A stretch of 64,000 nucleotides of DNA from Neorhizobium vignae (GTDB lineage: Bacteria; Pseudomonadota; Alphaproteobacteria; Rhizobiales; Rhizobiaceae), in contig NZ_JNNU01000005.1 of the NCBI RefSeq assembly GCF_000732195.1, positions 248,001 through 312,000 on the forward strand. Reading direction: 5' to 3'. Each line of letters begins with the position of its first letter. The first letter of the stretch is position 1. The notes below the pieces were generated by a model, which worked only from the letters and a program-made list of their open reading frames with translations, did not search any database and was not told the origin of the DNA. Made by a program: the position numbers and the translations under genes. Shown here in pieces: positions 1 through 11,082 of this stretch.

Positions 1-743
1 CCCGCAAGGCCGGCAACGGCCAGGCCGAACGGCTCTGCCTGTTCGAATACGTCTATTTCGCCCGCCCCGATTCCGTCGTCGGCGGTCGCAGCGTCTATGT
101 GGCGCGCAAGAACATGGGCATCAACCTCGCCAAGGAAGCCCCGATCGACGCCGATGTCGTGGTGCCGGTTCCGGATGGCGGCACGCCGGCTGCGCTCGGT
201 TATGCGCAGGAAAGCGGTATCCCGTTCGAATACGGCATCATCCGCAACCATTATGTCGGCCGTACCTTCATCGAGCCGACCCAGCAGATCCGTGCCTTCG
301 GCGTCAAGCTCAAGCATTCCGCCAACCGGGCGATGATCGAGGGCAAGCGCGTCGTGCTGGTCGACGATTCGGTGGTACGTGGCACCACCTCGCTGAAGAT
401 CGTGCGGATGATCCGCGATGCCGGCGCCAAGGAAGTGCATCTGCGCGTCGCCAGCCCGATGATCTATTATCCGGACTTCTATGGCATCGACACGCCGGAC
501 CGCGACAAGCTGCTCGCCAACCAGTACGACAGCCTGGAAGCCATGTGCCAGTATATCGGCGCCGACTCGCTCGCATTCCTGTCGCTCAACGGCCTCTATC
601 GCGCCGTCGGCGGCGAAGACCGCAACAACGCCCGCCCGCAGTTCACCGACCATTATTTCACCGGCGACTACCCCACCCGCCTACTCGACAAGGACGGCGA
701 GACGATGGGCCGCAAGGTTTCGGTACTGGCCAGCAACGGGTGA
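1..743 (+). CDS. purF: Amidophosphoribosyltransferase, 3' part (5' end outside window)
   Basis: First committed enzyme of de novo purine synthesis, transferring glutamine-derived ammonia to PRPP in the cytosol. The reading frame is open from base 3, before any start codon, so this is the C-terminal part of the gene; the N-terminal glutamine amidotransferase half lies upstream of the window. Visible is the type I phosphoribosyltransferase domain with the PRPP loop VVLVDDSVVRGTTS (about 354-395 nt) and the downstream signature around CQYIGADSLAFLS. The tail ends with TGA at 741-743. It is followed by two tandem hairpins and then an SDR gene, the usual rhizobial neighbour. Identity is secure; only the missing 5' part limits the description. 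Confidence 0.95.
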   Translation, partial: RKAGNGQAERLCLFEYVYFARPDSVVGGRSVYVARKNMGINLAKEAPIDADVVVPVPDGGTPAALGYAQESGIPFEYGIIRNHYVGRTFIEPTQQIRAFGVKLKHSANRAMIEGKRVVLVDDSVVRGTTSLKIVRMIRDAGAKEVHLRVASPMIYYPDFYGIDTPDRDKLLANQYDSLEAMCQYIGADSLAFLSLNGLYRAVGGEDRNNARPQFTDHYFTGDYPTRLLDKDGETMGRKVSVLASNG

Positions 744-788
744 GGTGAGCTTCTTCCCTGAAGCTGAAATGGAACGTCGAGCCATATC

Positions 789-829
789 GGGAGCCGTGAA
801 AAGGCTCCCGCGCGCAAGGACTTGCGCGC
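789..829 (+). terminator. Tandem hairpins after purF (terminator-like)
   Basis: Two adjacent perfect stems follow the purF stop: GGGAGCC/GGCTCCC (789-795 with 803-809) and GCGCGCAAG/CTTGCGCGC (810-818 with 821-829, two-base gap). There is no T-run, so this may be an mRNA 3'-end stabiliser or a weak terminator rather than a classical intrinsic one. Confidence 0.45.
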
Positions 830-968
830 ACCGGATCGCTGTGACAAGCACAGGGACAACGGAGATCGAGGCAGGACTCGTGCAAAAAGCAGCAGTCGCC
901 TCCTCCTCCAACATCCATCGGCGACTGTAACGACCGTTGCGCGCATTGCTTTTTGAGGGCGGAAATTC

Positions 969-1709
969 ATGACAATCGATCTGAAGGGCAGGATCGCGCT
1001 GGTGACTGGCGCATCGCGGGGCATCGGCTATTTCACGGCGTTGGCACTCGCGAAGGCCGGCGCGCATGTGATCGCCACCGCGCGCACCGTCGGCGGTCTC
1101 GAGGATCTCGATGACGCGATCAAGGCGGCCGGCGGCACCGCCACGCTGGTTCCCTTCGACATCACCGACATGGCAGCGATCGACAAGCTCGGCGCCTCGA
1201 TCTTCGAGCGCTGGGGCAAGCTCGACATCCTCGTGGCGAATGCCGGCATTCTCGGCGTCATCTCACCGCTCGGCCATATCGAGGCAAAGGTGTTCGAAAA
1301 GGTGATGCTGACCAATGTCACCGCCACCTGGCGGCTGATCCGCTCGGTCGAGCCGCTGCTGACCAAATCCGATGCCGGCCGCGCGCTGATCCTGTCGTCC
1401 GGCGTCGCCTCCAAGGCGCCGGCTTTCTGGGGCGCCTATTCGATCTCCAAGGCGGCGGTCGAGAACATGGCCCGCATCTGGGCTGCGGAGACCGCCCACA
1501 CGCCGCTCAAGGTCAACATCGTCAATCCCGGCGCCACCCGCACCGCCATGCGCGCCCAGGCCATGCCCGGCGAAGACCCGGAAACCCTGCCGCATCCGTC
1601 GGAGGTCGCCGAAAAAATCCTGTTCCTCGCCTCCCCCGATCTTCAGGATACCGGCCGCCTGTTCGTGGTGCGCGATAACAAGTTCGTGGATTTCCGCGCG
1701 CCAGAATAG
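969..1709 (+). CDS. SDR family NAD(P)-dependent oxidoreductase
   Basis: 246 aa classical short-chain dehydrogenase/reductase, cytosolic, probably reducing a carbonyl or oxidising an alcohol with NAD(P)(H). The Rossmann glycine motif TGASRGIG lies at residues 13-20, an NAG motif follows in the middle, and the catalytic YSISK gives Tyr157 and Lys161 with the expected serine in the preceding LSSG segment. Length is typical of the family. The ATG at 969 is preceded by a GGGCGGA-type ribosome-binding site. Its position right after purF is common in rhizobia, but the substrate cannot be read from sequence. Confidence 0.9.
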   Translation: MTIDLKGRIALVTGASRGIGYFTALALAKAGAHVIATARTVGGLEDLDDAIKAAGGTATLVPFDITDMAAIDKLGASIFERWGKLDILVANAGILGVISPLGHIEAKVFEKVMLTNVTATWRLIRSVEPLLTKSDAGRALILSSGVASKAPAFWGAYSISKAAVENMARIWAAETAHTPLKVNIVNPGATRTAMRAQAMPGEDPETLPHPSEVAEKILFLASPDLQDTGRLFVVRDNKFVDFRAPE

Positions 1710-1811
1710 AAGCGACCCCTTGCCGCATGGGCGCACTTGGATTTGACATTGGTCAATTCTGGAGGTCGATAGGAAACGCCCCAGAACGGCCACCGCAATG
1801 CAAGGACGTCC

Positions 1812-2030
1812 ATGCAACCGCACCTTACCGAAGAGCAAAGAGAACAGGCGACAGCAACCGCCAATCTGGTCGCCGCAGCGATGGCCCGCCTTCACCGCGA
1901 GCATGGCGAAGCGGCCGTCATGGAAGCGATGCGGCTGATCAGTTCCGCCATGACCGACGACGCGCGGCGCAAGTCCATCGCCCAGGCCCTGCTCGACAAC
2001 AGCAATCCACCGACCGAGAAAGGTCGCTGA
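1812..2030 (+). CDS. Small hypothetical protein (72 aa)
   Basis: 72 aa, rich in Ala, Glu and Arg and probably all helical (EEQREQATATANLVAAAM; a second helix around MEAMRLISS). No signal peptide or membrane segment. An AAGGA ribosome-binding site stands about six bases before the ATG, and codon use resembles the neighbours, which supports a real gene. It lies about 100 bp after the SDR and could be co-transcribed. I do not recognise a family; function unknown. Confidence 0.6.
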   Translation: MQPHLTEEQREQATATANLVAAAMARLHREHGEAAVMEAMRLISSAMTDDARRKSIAQALLDNSNPPTEKGR

Positions 2031-2297
2031 CGCGGCGGCATCCGTCAGAAGCAGCGGAAAGATCCTCCTCCCTGCCCGCCTGGAGCCTGCCGCCGCCGTC
2101 TGGGAACCTGGCGATCAGCTTTGTTTATCACGGCAGCAGCTTCGGCAATCGCCCATATCGGCCAATGCCGACATCCGCCAACCCTGCCTCCTCCTCCGAA
2201 TTGCCGTGACCTCTACCCCATGGATAAGAATCGATTTCCCGTTATGCTGCGGGTCCTACGATAGGGCGCAGGAACTTCATATTTCAGGAGAAATCGG

Positions 2298-2678
2298 ATG
2301 AGAAACATCGCTTTCTATTTCTTCGGCGCCGCCGTGCTCTGTGTCACCGTTGGCATGTTCTGGGGTATCCAGATGGCCATCTCCGGCGATCATCTGATGG
2401 CGCCGGCGCATGCGCACCTGAACCTGGTCGGCTGGACGACGATGGGGCTTTTCGGCCTCTATTACACCGTGACGCCATCGGCTGCCGACACCCTGCTGTC
2501 GAAGGTCCATCTCGGCTTTGCGGTTCTCGGCGTGCTCTGTATCGTGCCGGGCATCGCGATGGCGGTGTCCGCGGGCGGCGAGGCGCTTGCCGCGATCGGC
2601 TCGATCCTCACCGTCGTGTCAATGCTGATCTTTCTGTTCACCGTCGCCCGGAACGGCATCGGCCGCAAGACGGCGTAG
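2298..2678 (+). CDS. Small four-helix membrane protein with HxH motif
   Basis: 126 aa, almost entirely hydrophobic with four predicted membrane helices (about 5-27, 38-58, 68-90 and 96-118). Between helices 1 and 2 sits an AHAHLN motif. This histidine arrangement is seen in small membrane proteins related to the first helices of haem-copper oxidase subunit I, so metal or haem ligation is possible but unproven. A strong CAGGAGAAA ribosome-binding site precedes the ATG. It stands alone between a 266 bp gap and the cysS leader. Substrate or partner unknown. Confidence 0.75.
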   Translation: MRNIAFYFFGAAVLCVTVGMFWGIQMAISGDHLMAPAHAHLNLVGWTTMGLFGLYYTVTPSAADTLLSKVHLGFAVLGVLCIVPGIAMAVSAGGEALAAIGSILTVVSMLIFLFTVARNGIGRKTA

Positions 2679-2914
2679 GGCCGGCTATGGGCATCCCGCG
2701 CGGGTCAAGCCCACTTGACCAAACGGCTTGCCCGCGCCATAACCACCTCCATGAAAACGGCGATTTCCATTTGTGGGATCATTATCCGCTAGCGTTCGCG
2801 CTGGCCCGGCCGTTTTCGTCTCTCGAAAAGCCTTGAAGACAAACGACCCGGCCGGAGCCGGATGCTTTCGTGTTTCGTGAACGCGAGAGCATCCGCCTCC
2901 TAGTTGATAGTGGG

Positions 2915-2960
2915 AGCGGGATGTCGTCCGAAAACCGCGTACACTTTTCGGCATCCCGCT
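2915..2960 (+). repeat. Palindromic intergenic repeat upstream of cysS
   Basis: The 324 bp gap between the small membrane gene and cysS holds an imperfect palindrome: outer arms AGCGGGATG (2915-2923) and CATCCCGCT (2952-2960) with inner arms CCGAAAA/TTTTCGG. The inner sequence resembles a dispersed rhizobial intergenic repeat known to me. It lies about 45 bp before the cysS start, so it would form a hairpin in the leader if transcribed. Nothing else is recognisable in this gap. Confidence 0.6.
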
Positions 2961-3003
2961 CGGCCGGATGCTCGCCGTGCGAGACTTTTGGGGAGATTTT
3001 TCG

Positions 3004-4389
3004 ATGAGCATTTCGCTCAGGTTCTACAATACGCTGACCCGTGAAAAGACGGCGTTCGCGCCGATCGACCCCCAGAACGTACGCATGTATGTCTGCGGCC
3101 CGACAGTCTACGATTACGCCCATATCGGCAATGCCCGACCGGCCATCGTCTTCGACGTGCTCTTCCGGCTGCTCCGCCATGTCTATGGCGAGGCCCACGT
3201 CACCTATGCTCGCAACATCACCGACGTCGACGACAAGATCAATGCACGGGCGCTGCGCGACCATCCCGGCCTGCCTCTCAACGAGGCGATCCGCCTCGTC
3301 ACCGAAAAGACCGAGAGGCAGTACCACCAGGACGTCGCCCTCCTCGGCAATCTGGAACCGACGATCGAGCCGCGTGCCACCGACACCATTGCCGAGATGA
3401 TCGAGATCATCGAGAAGCTGATCGGCAACGGTCATGCCTATGTGGCAAAAGGGGAAGTGCTTTTCGATACCAAGTCGATGGCCGACTACGGCCAGCTTTC
3501 CAAGCGTCCGCTCGACGAACAGCAGGCCGGCGCCCGCGTCGCGGTCGATGCGCACAAGAAAAGCCCGAGCGATTTCGTGCTGTGGAAGCTCTCCTCCCAC
3601 AACGAACCCGGCTGGGAAAGCCCCTGGGGCCGCGGCCGTCCGGGCTGGCATATCGAGTGCTCCGCGATGAGCCGGCGTTATCTCGGCGAAGTGTTCGACA
3701 TCCATGGTGGCGGGCTGGACCTGATCTTCCCGCACCATGAGAACGAGATCGCCCAGTCGCGCTGCGCTCACGGCACGGAGGTGATGGCGAATGTCTGGAT
3801 GCATAACGGCTTCGTGCAGGTCGAAGGCCGCAAGATGTCGAAGTCCGAGGGCAATTTCATCACCATCTATGACCTGCTGCACACCGAAAAATTCGGCGGC
3901 CGCAAATGGCCAGGCGAAGTGCTGCGGCTTGCCATGCTGATGACGCACTACCGCGAGCCGATCGACTTTTCGGTGAAGCGGCTGGAAGAGGCCGAACGCC
4001 TTCTCGCAAAGTGGCCGGCGGCGGAGGCTTCCGGTGCCGCGCCTTGCGATACGGTGATCAATGCGCTTGCCGACGACCTCAACACGGTCGCCGCCGTGCA
4101 GGCGCTGCACGCTCTGGCGCAGGAGGCCCATGGCGACCCGGACGCACTTGCGGTGTTTGCCGCCAGTGCGGCGTTTCTCGGCGTGCTGCCTGAGAAAACC
4201 GAGGTCGACGAGGCGCTGGCATCCGCCGTCGATGCGCTGGTCGCCCTGCGGCTCGAAATGCTCAAGACGAAAAATTTCGCCGAGGCCGACAAGATCCGCA
4301 ACGAGCTGTCGGACAAGGGCATCCAGCTCAAGGACGGCAAGGACCCGGCGACGGGCGAGAGGGTGACGACCTGGGAGGTGAAGCGGTAA
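3004..4389 (+). CDS. cysS: Cysteinyl-tRNA synthetase
   Basis: 461 aa class I aminoacyl-tRNA synthetase that charges tRNA-Cys in the cytosol. Visible are the zinc ligand Cys31 within YVCGPTVYD, the HIGH-type motif HIGN at residues 40-43, further zinc-site residues in IECSAMS and [11 protein letters not shown], and KMSKS at 277-281. Length matches the family. I chose the ATG at 3004 ([10 protein letters not shown]) rather than an in-frame ATG 12 codons upstream because a GGGGAG ribosome-binding site sits just before it and the family N-terminus begins there. The SDR and VOC neighbours are typical of rhizobia. Confidence 0.97.
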   Translation: MSISLRFYNTLTREKTAFAPIDPQNVRMYVCGPTVYDYAHIGNARPAIVFDVLFRLLRHVYGEAHVTYARNITDVDDKINARALRDHPGLPLNEAIRLVTEKTERQYHQDVALLGNLEPTIEPRATDTIAEMIEIIEKLIGNGHAYVAKGEVLFDTKSMADYGQLSKRPLDEQQAGARVAVDAHKKSPSDFVLWKLSSHNEPGWESPWGRGRPGWHIECSAMSRRYLGEVFDIHGGGLDLIFPHHENEIAQSRCAHGTEVMANVWMHNGFVQVEGRKMSKSEGNFITIYDLLHTEKFGGRKWPGEVLRLAMLMTHYREPIDFSVKRLEEAERLLAKWPAAEASGAAPCDTVINALADDLNTVAAVQALHALAQEAHGDPDALAVFAASAAFLGVLPEKTEVDEALASAVDALVALRLEMLKTKNFAEADKIRNELSDKGIQLKDGKDPATGERVTTWEVKR

Positions 4390-4424
4390 GCTTCACCTCT
4401 CCGACAAAGGCGAGGAGCAACGCG

Positions 4425-4817
4425 ATGATCGATCACATGGGCATCAAGGTCGCGGATTTCGACCGGGCTAAGGCATTCTACGACGCAGCCTTCGCGCCGC
4501 TCGGCGCCTCGCTGCTTTACATGGTTCCGGCCGAGTATACGGGTGGGGTCAAGGTCGGCGGCTACGGGCGCGAGCGACCGATCTATTGGCTGCATGAGGA
4601 TAAGCCGGTCCCCGGCCATTCCCAGCACGTCGCGTTTACCGCCAACAGCCGCGCCGAGGTTGACGCCTTCTACGAAGCCGCGATCACCGCGGGCGGCCGC
4701 GACAACGGTCCGCCCGGCCTGCGGACACATTACCACCCGAACTATTACGGCGCTTTCGTCTTCGACCCCGACGGCAACAATATCGAGGCGGTGTGTCATA
4801 GCCCGGAGGGTGCATGA
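4425..4817 (+). CDS. VOC (glyoxalase/dioxygenase-fold) family protein
   Basis: 130 aa single-domain vicinal-oxygen-chelate protein. It begins with MIDHMGIKVADFDRAKAFY, the typical beta-alpha-beta unit, and ends with FVFDPDGNNIEAVCH, where the Glu is the usual metal ligand; His4 and a central His (QHVAF) could complete the site. It lies 35 bp behind cysS with a GAGGAG-like ribosome-binding site and may share its transcript. The family includes glyoxalases, antibiotic-binding proteins and dioxygenases, and the substrate cannot be assigned. Confidence 0.88.
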   Translation: MIDHMGIKVADFDRAKAFYDAAFAPLGASLLYMVPAEYTGGVKVGGYGRERPIYWLHEDKPVPGHSQHVAFTANSRAEVDAFYEAAITAGGRDNGPPGLRTHYHPNYYGAFVFDPDGNNIEAVCHSPEGA

Positions 4818-4834
4818 TAGTTGTGGAGCGGTAG

Positions 4835-4963
4835 GATGGCTATGACCGAACCCGACGCCTGGAAAAGGATGGCTGGATGGTGCTGCCCTTCTGGAACGAC
4901 GACGTTCTCAAAGACATCGATAATGTCTGCCTGCACATTTTGACGGTCGCGGAACGTACGTAG
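4835..4963 (+). pseudogene. C-terminal remnant of a DUF559 (Vsr-like) endonuclease-domain gene
   Basis: An open frame without start codon, bounded upstream by TAG (4832-4834), encodes RTRRLEKDGWMVLPFWNDDV and continues to a TAG at 4961-4963. This matches the conserved C-terminal pattern of DUF559 proteins (R-T-x2-L-E-x2-G-[WY]-x-V-[LI]-x-F-W-N-[ND]-[DE]-V). Only about 42 codons remain; the N-terminal half, including the acidic nuclease residues, is absent. DUF559 is a Vsr/restriction-endonuclease-like fold. I infer a decayed mobile-element-type gene. Protein-level pattern only, no database check. Confidence 0.6.
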
Positions 4964-4972
4964 GAGGTTGAA

Positions 4973-5164
4973 ATGGCTGAGGAATGCCGCGTACCACTTC
5001 TGCGGGACGATAGTGGCCAATACGTAGTGATTCCATTGGAGTTTGAACTATCCTGCGATGACGCGATCATGCGCAAGGAAGGCGATCGGCTCATCGTCGA
5101 GCCGGCGACAGCTGGAAAGACGATGGTGTCATCGACCCGGCTTGAGGAGGAAGACAGCCCATGA
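4973..5164 (+). CDS. VapB/AbrB-like antitoxin-type small protein
   Basis: 63 aa protein whose centre, VVIPLEFELSCDDAIMRKEG followed by DRLIVEP, fits the SpoVT/AbrB swapped-hairpin DNA-binding domain of VapB-type antitoxins. A strong TAGGAGG ribosome-binding site lies just before the ATG. Its stop overlaps the start of the next gene as ATGA (5161-5164), the coupling normally seen between vapB and vapC, but the next gene is a GFA-family gene and no PIN-domain toxin is present. It may be an orphan antitoxin or a small regulator of the operon. Function inferred from the motif only. Confidence 0.65.
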   Translation: MAEECRVPLLRDDSGQYVVIPLEFELSCDDAIMRKEGDRLIVEPATAGKTMVSSTRLEEEDSP

Positions 5165-5658
5165 CCCAGATCCACACCGGCGGGTGCCAGTGCGGCGCCG
5201 TGAGATACCGGGCGGAAGGAGCCCTCGGGTTTCCGCATCTGTGCCATTGTCGCATGTGCCAGAAGGCGGCGGGCAATTACTTCATGCCGCTCGGCGGGGT
5301 GACGCATGAAAATTTCACGCTGACGCGCGGCGAGCCGGCGTGGTTCCGGTCGTCGGAAACCGTGCGGCGCGGGTTCTGTGAGAAATGCGGCACGCCGCTC
5401 TTTTATGACGGGTCGAGCGATCATATGAGCATCACGCTCGGTTCGCTCGACGATCCGCAATCGGTCAAGCCGGAGCTGCAGACCAATCTTGCCCATAAGA
5501 TGTCCTGGTTCGGCGAGCTCGACCACCTGCAGCACGACGTCGGCATGGACATGACCGAGGAACAGGAAAAGACTGTCTCGGCCAGCAGCAACCAGCACCC
5601 CGACCACGACACCGAGGTCTGGCCTCGAGGCAATCGACATGCGGAGGGGCAATCATGA
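5161..5658 (+). CDS. GFA (CENP-V/glutathione-dependent formaldehyde-activating) family protein 1
   Basis: 165 aa zinc-binding protein of the GFA/CENP-V/Mss4 fold. The cysteine pattern is complete: Cys9 and Cys11 (GGCQCG), Cys28, Cys30 and Cys33 (CHCRMC) and Cys73 and Cys76 (CEKC). The founding member, Paracoccus Gfa, was proposed to speed formation of S-hydroxymethylglutathione; most homologues have no proven activity. First of three tandem paralogues, all ending in a [11 protein letters not shown] motif. Start overlaps the VapB-like stop, and its own stop overlaps the next start, so the row is translationally coupled. Confidence 0.9.
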   Translation: MTQIHTGGCQCGAVRYRAEGALGFPHLCHCRMCQKAAGNYFMPLGGVTHENFTLTRGEPAWFRSSETVRRGFCEKCGTPLFYDGSSDHMSITLGSLDDPQSVKPELQTNLAHKMSWFGELDHLQHDVGMDMTEEQEKTVSASSNQHPDHDTEVWPRGNRHAEGQS

Positions 5659-6163
5659 ACGATACCATCCGAACCGGCGGCTGCCAGTGCGGCGCGATCC
5701 GCTTCCGGCTTGAAGGCGAGCCGTTCGATTCCTCGGTCTGCCATTGCCGAATGTGCCAAAAGGCCTTCGGCGCCTATTACGCGCCGCTGGTGGCGACTGG
5801 CGAGGCGAAGCTCACCTGGACGCGCGGCGAACTGAAATATTTCCAGTCATCGAACCACGTCCGGCGCGGCTTCTGCGGAAATTGCGGCACGCCGATGACC
5901 TACGAGGCGGCGGACGGGGTCGCGATCTCCGCCGGCAGCTTCGACGACCCTGCCCTGCTGCCACCGGTCGTGCAGTTCGGCGTCGAGGGCAAACTTCCCT
6001 TCGTCGACCGGCTGTCCGAATTGCCGGCGCGCCACACAATGGACGATATCGACACCGCCCCCTTCCTGGCCGATATCGTCTCCTACCAGCATCCCGACCA
6101 CGACACCGAAACTTGGCCGCCGGAGAACGGTCCGCCAGAAAACCAGCCACCGGAGAACAAGCC

Positions 6164-6167
<4 letters not shown>
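5655..6167 (+). CDS. GFA (CENP-V) family protein 2
   Basis: 170 aa, second tandem GFA paralogue. Zinc ligands Cys10 and Cys12, Cys29, Cys31 and Cys34, and Cys74 and Cys77 are all present. It shares the KYFQSS segment with copy 3, so copies 2 and 3 look closer to each other than to copy 1. The C-terminus carries an extra PPEN-x-PPEN-x-PPEN-like tail (three short units), probably from local DNA repeat expansion. Start and stop overlap both neighbours by ATGA. Substrate unknown. Confidence 0.9.
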
Positions 6168-7596
<1,429 letters not shown>

Positions 7597-7606
7597 AACC
7601 GTACTT

Positions 7607-7715
7607 CCGTCATCCTCGGGCTTGACCCGAGGATCCATCTCTTCGGTCGGCGGGTCGCCTCCATTAAACCCGTGAGCTTGGCCTTGGATCCTCGGGTCAA
7701 GCCCGAGGATGACGG
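7607..7715. repeat. Perfect 31-bp inverted repeat between pip and cimA
   Basis: Arms 7607-7637 and 7685-7715 are exact reverse complements over 31 bp with a 47 bp spacer; each arm also contains its own small palindrome CCTCGGG-cttga-CCCGAGG. The type is a dispersed alphaproteobacterial intergenic repeat whose translation gives LDPRVKPEDDG, a string often found at wrongly extended protein ends. Such hairpins probably act at mRNA 3' ends; no transposase is present. Confidence 0.85.
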
Positions 7716-7752
7716 GCCTAGAATTAGAACCACCGCTCCAGGAGGAGCACCC

Positions 7753-9369
<1,617 letters not shown>

Positions 9370-9539
9370 GGTTTGCAAAACGCTGCGGCTCGATCGGCCC
9401 GGTTAGACCATCATATGGGGGGCGCGGGTCGATCGTTCCTCGACTTCGGCGGCATGCTGGGCTAATGCTCCGGTATAGCGACGAATAGCCAGAGGTTTTG
9501 GTCGAGCCAAGAACCGGCACCTTTGCACCCCGATCTGCG

Positions 9540-9557
9540 GCTCCTCCCTGGAGGAGC
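9540..9557 (+). other. Hairpin in rsgA leader
   Basis: GCTCCTCC (9540-9547) pairs perfectly with GGAGGAGC (9550-9557). The GGAGGAG arm is a strong ribosome-binding sequence that the stem would hide, about 30 bp before an ATG at 9586. It argues that this part is leader rather than coding sequence of rsgA. Confidence 0.4.
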
Positions 9558-9617
9558 GCAATCGCAACCTGCGGAAAGCCTGCCCATGACGGCGTCCCCG
9601 AATTTTCGTACCGAACG

Positions 9618-10640
9618 TTGACCGGCTCCAACCTGCCCTCCTCGCTCGAACTGCTTGGCTGGTCCGATTTCTTTGCGGCTCAGGTCGAGCCGGACGAAAC
9701 GGAACTCCTGGTCCGGCGTATTGCCTCGGTTCATCGGGCGCGCATCGATGCGATCGACATCAGCGGACCGGTCGGGATCGATCTTCCGCCCAATAGCAAT
9801 ACCGCGGATTTTGCGGTCGGCGACTGGGTTCTTGCCGACCCGCTGACCGGCATGTTCGTGCGCCGTCTCGAACGGAAAACCGTGTTTCAACGGCGTGCCG
9901 AAGGCGGGCATGGCCAGCAGCTTGCAGCGGCCAATGTCGATACGCTGTTCATCGTCACCTCGTGCAATGCCGATTTCAATCCCGGACGGCTGGAGCGCTA
10001 CCTGATCATGGCCAACCAGGCCGCGACCAATCCGGTGATCGTGCTGACCAAGGCCGACACGGTCGAAGATGCCAGCCTGTTCGAACAACAGGCCAAGGCG
10101 CTGCAGCGCGACCTGCCGGTGGTCGTCCTGAACGCGCGGTCCGACGATGCGGTTTCTCTCCTGGAGCCCTGGTGCGGCGTCGGGCAGACCGTAGCCCTGG
10201 TCGGCTCCTCCGGCGTCGGAAAGTCGACGCTGGTAAACACCCTGGCCGGGCCCGCGTCCGACACGATGCAGAAGACCGGAAGCATCCGCGAACGTGATGC
10301 AAAGGGCCGTCACACCACCACGGCACGCTCGCTGCATGCGATTGCCGGCGGCGGCTGGGTGATCGACACGCCGGGCATCAGAACGCTCTATGTCAGCGAC
10401 GTCACCGACGGCATCGATACGCTGTTTGCGGAAATCACCGATCTGGCGCCGAATTGCCGGTTTCGCGATTGCACCCACGCCCACGAACCGGGATGCGCCG
10501 TGCAGGCAGCCGTTGCCAAGGGCGAGCTTTCCGCCGATCGCCTGGAACGCTGGCGCAGCCTGCTTGCGGAAAACCGCGACAGAACGCCGGTGCTGAGCGG
10601 GCCACGGGGCAACAAGATCGTCCGCAAGAAGAAATACTGA
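9618..10640 (+). CDS. rsgA: Ribosome small subunit-dependent GTPase A (start uncertain)
   Basis: About 340 aa circularly permuted GTPase that helps late 30S subunit maturation. An OB-fold comes first, then the permuted G motifs TKAD (G4), VGSSGVGKSTL (G1), DTPG (G3), and a C-terminal zinc finger with Cys and His in CRFRDCTHAHEPGCAV. The start is unclear. The frame has TTG codons at 9498 and 9618 but no ATG near the expected N-terminus. An ATG at 9586 with a better ribosome-binding site reads MTASPNFRTER then stops, and a one-base shift would join it to LTGSNLPSSLELLGWS. A frameshift or a real TTG start are both possible. Confidence 0.85.
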   Translation: MTGSNLPSSLELLGWSDFFAAQVEPDETELLVRRIASVHRARIDAIDISGPVGIDLPPNSNTADFAVGDWVLADPLTGMFVRRLERKTVFQRRAEGGHGQQLAAANVDTLFIVTSCNADFNPGRLERYLIMANQAATNPVIVLTKADTVEDASLFEQQAKALQRDLPVVVLNARSDDAVSLLEPWCGVGQTVALVGSSGVGKSTLVNTLAGPASDTMQKTGSIRERDAKGRHTTTARSLHAIAGGGWVIDTPGIRTLYVSDVTDGIDTLFAEITDLAPNCRFRDCTHAHEPGCAVQAAVAKGELSADRLERWRSLLAENRDRTPVLSGPRGNKIVRKKKY

Positions 10641-10865
10641 AGATTTCGCGCGAATACCGTCCCTGCCGGGGGTAACAGGCGGCCCCGAATGCCGTGGCGC
10701 CGATCCGGGCCATTGTCTTTCAGGGGCTTTCGTACCATATAGACGGCACATTGAGGCAGCCGCTCGCGGTTATGACGCAGCAGCGCCTGGCAACCAACCC
10801 CCTCACTATCCATTAATCCAAGAGGCTTCGGCATCCTGCCGGAGCATCGAGATCGGAGACGTCCC

Positions 10866-11024
10866 ATGTCTGACAAGAAAGCAAACACCTCGGACCAGCC
10901 TTACGAACCCATCCCCTTTGCCAAAAAGCATCGCATATCGGTTGAGGATGCGAAGGCCATTATCGAAAAGTACGGCGCAGACCGGAAGTCGGCCGACAAG
11001 GAAGCACGGCGCGTCGCCGTCTAA
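10866..11024 (+). CDS. Small DUF3606-like protein (52 aa)
   Basis: 52 aa, highly charged, beginning MSDKKANTSDQPYEPIPF; the second half (HRISVEDAKAIIEKYGADRK) resembles the short helix-turn-helix-like unit of DUF3606 proteins, in which an Ile/Val-rich helix is followed by a conserved G-N/D-D/S-R. A GGAG ribosome-binding site lies about eight bases before the ATG. It stands alone between rsgA and a convergent pentapeptide-repeat gene. Family assignment is by pattern only and the function of DUF3606 is unknown. Confidence 0.6.
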   Translation: MSDKKANTSDQPYEPIPFAKKHRISVEDAKAIIEKYGADRKSADKEARRVAV

Positions 11025-11082
11025 CCCTGTTCACCTCTAAGACAACTGAAAGAACCGGAGACTGAGTGGATGCCGCACCCGG

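Noticed and set aside
7672..7752. N-terminal extension of the citramalate synthase
   Set aside because: It is the translated intergenic inverted repeat (LDPRVKPEDDG); the real ATG with a strong ribosome-binding site is at 7753.
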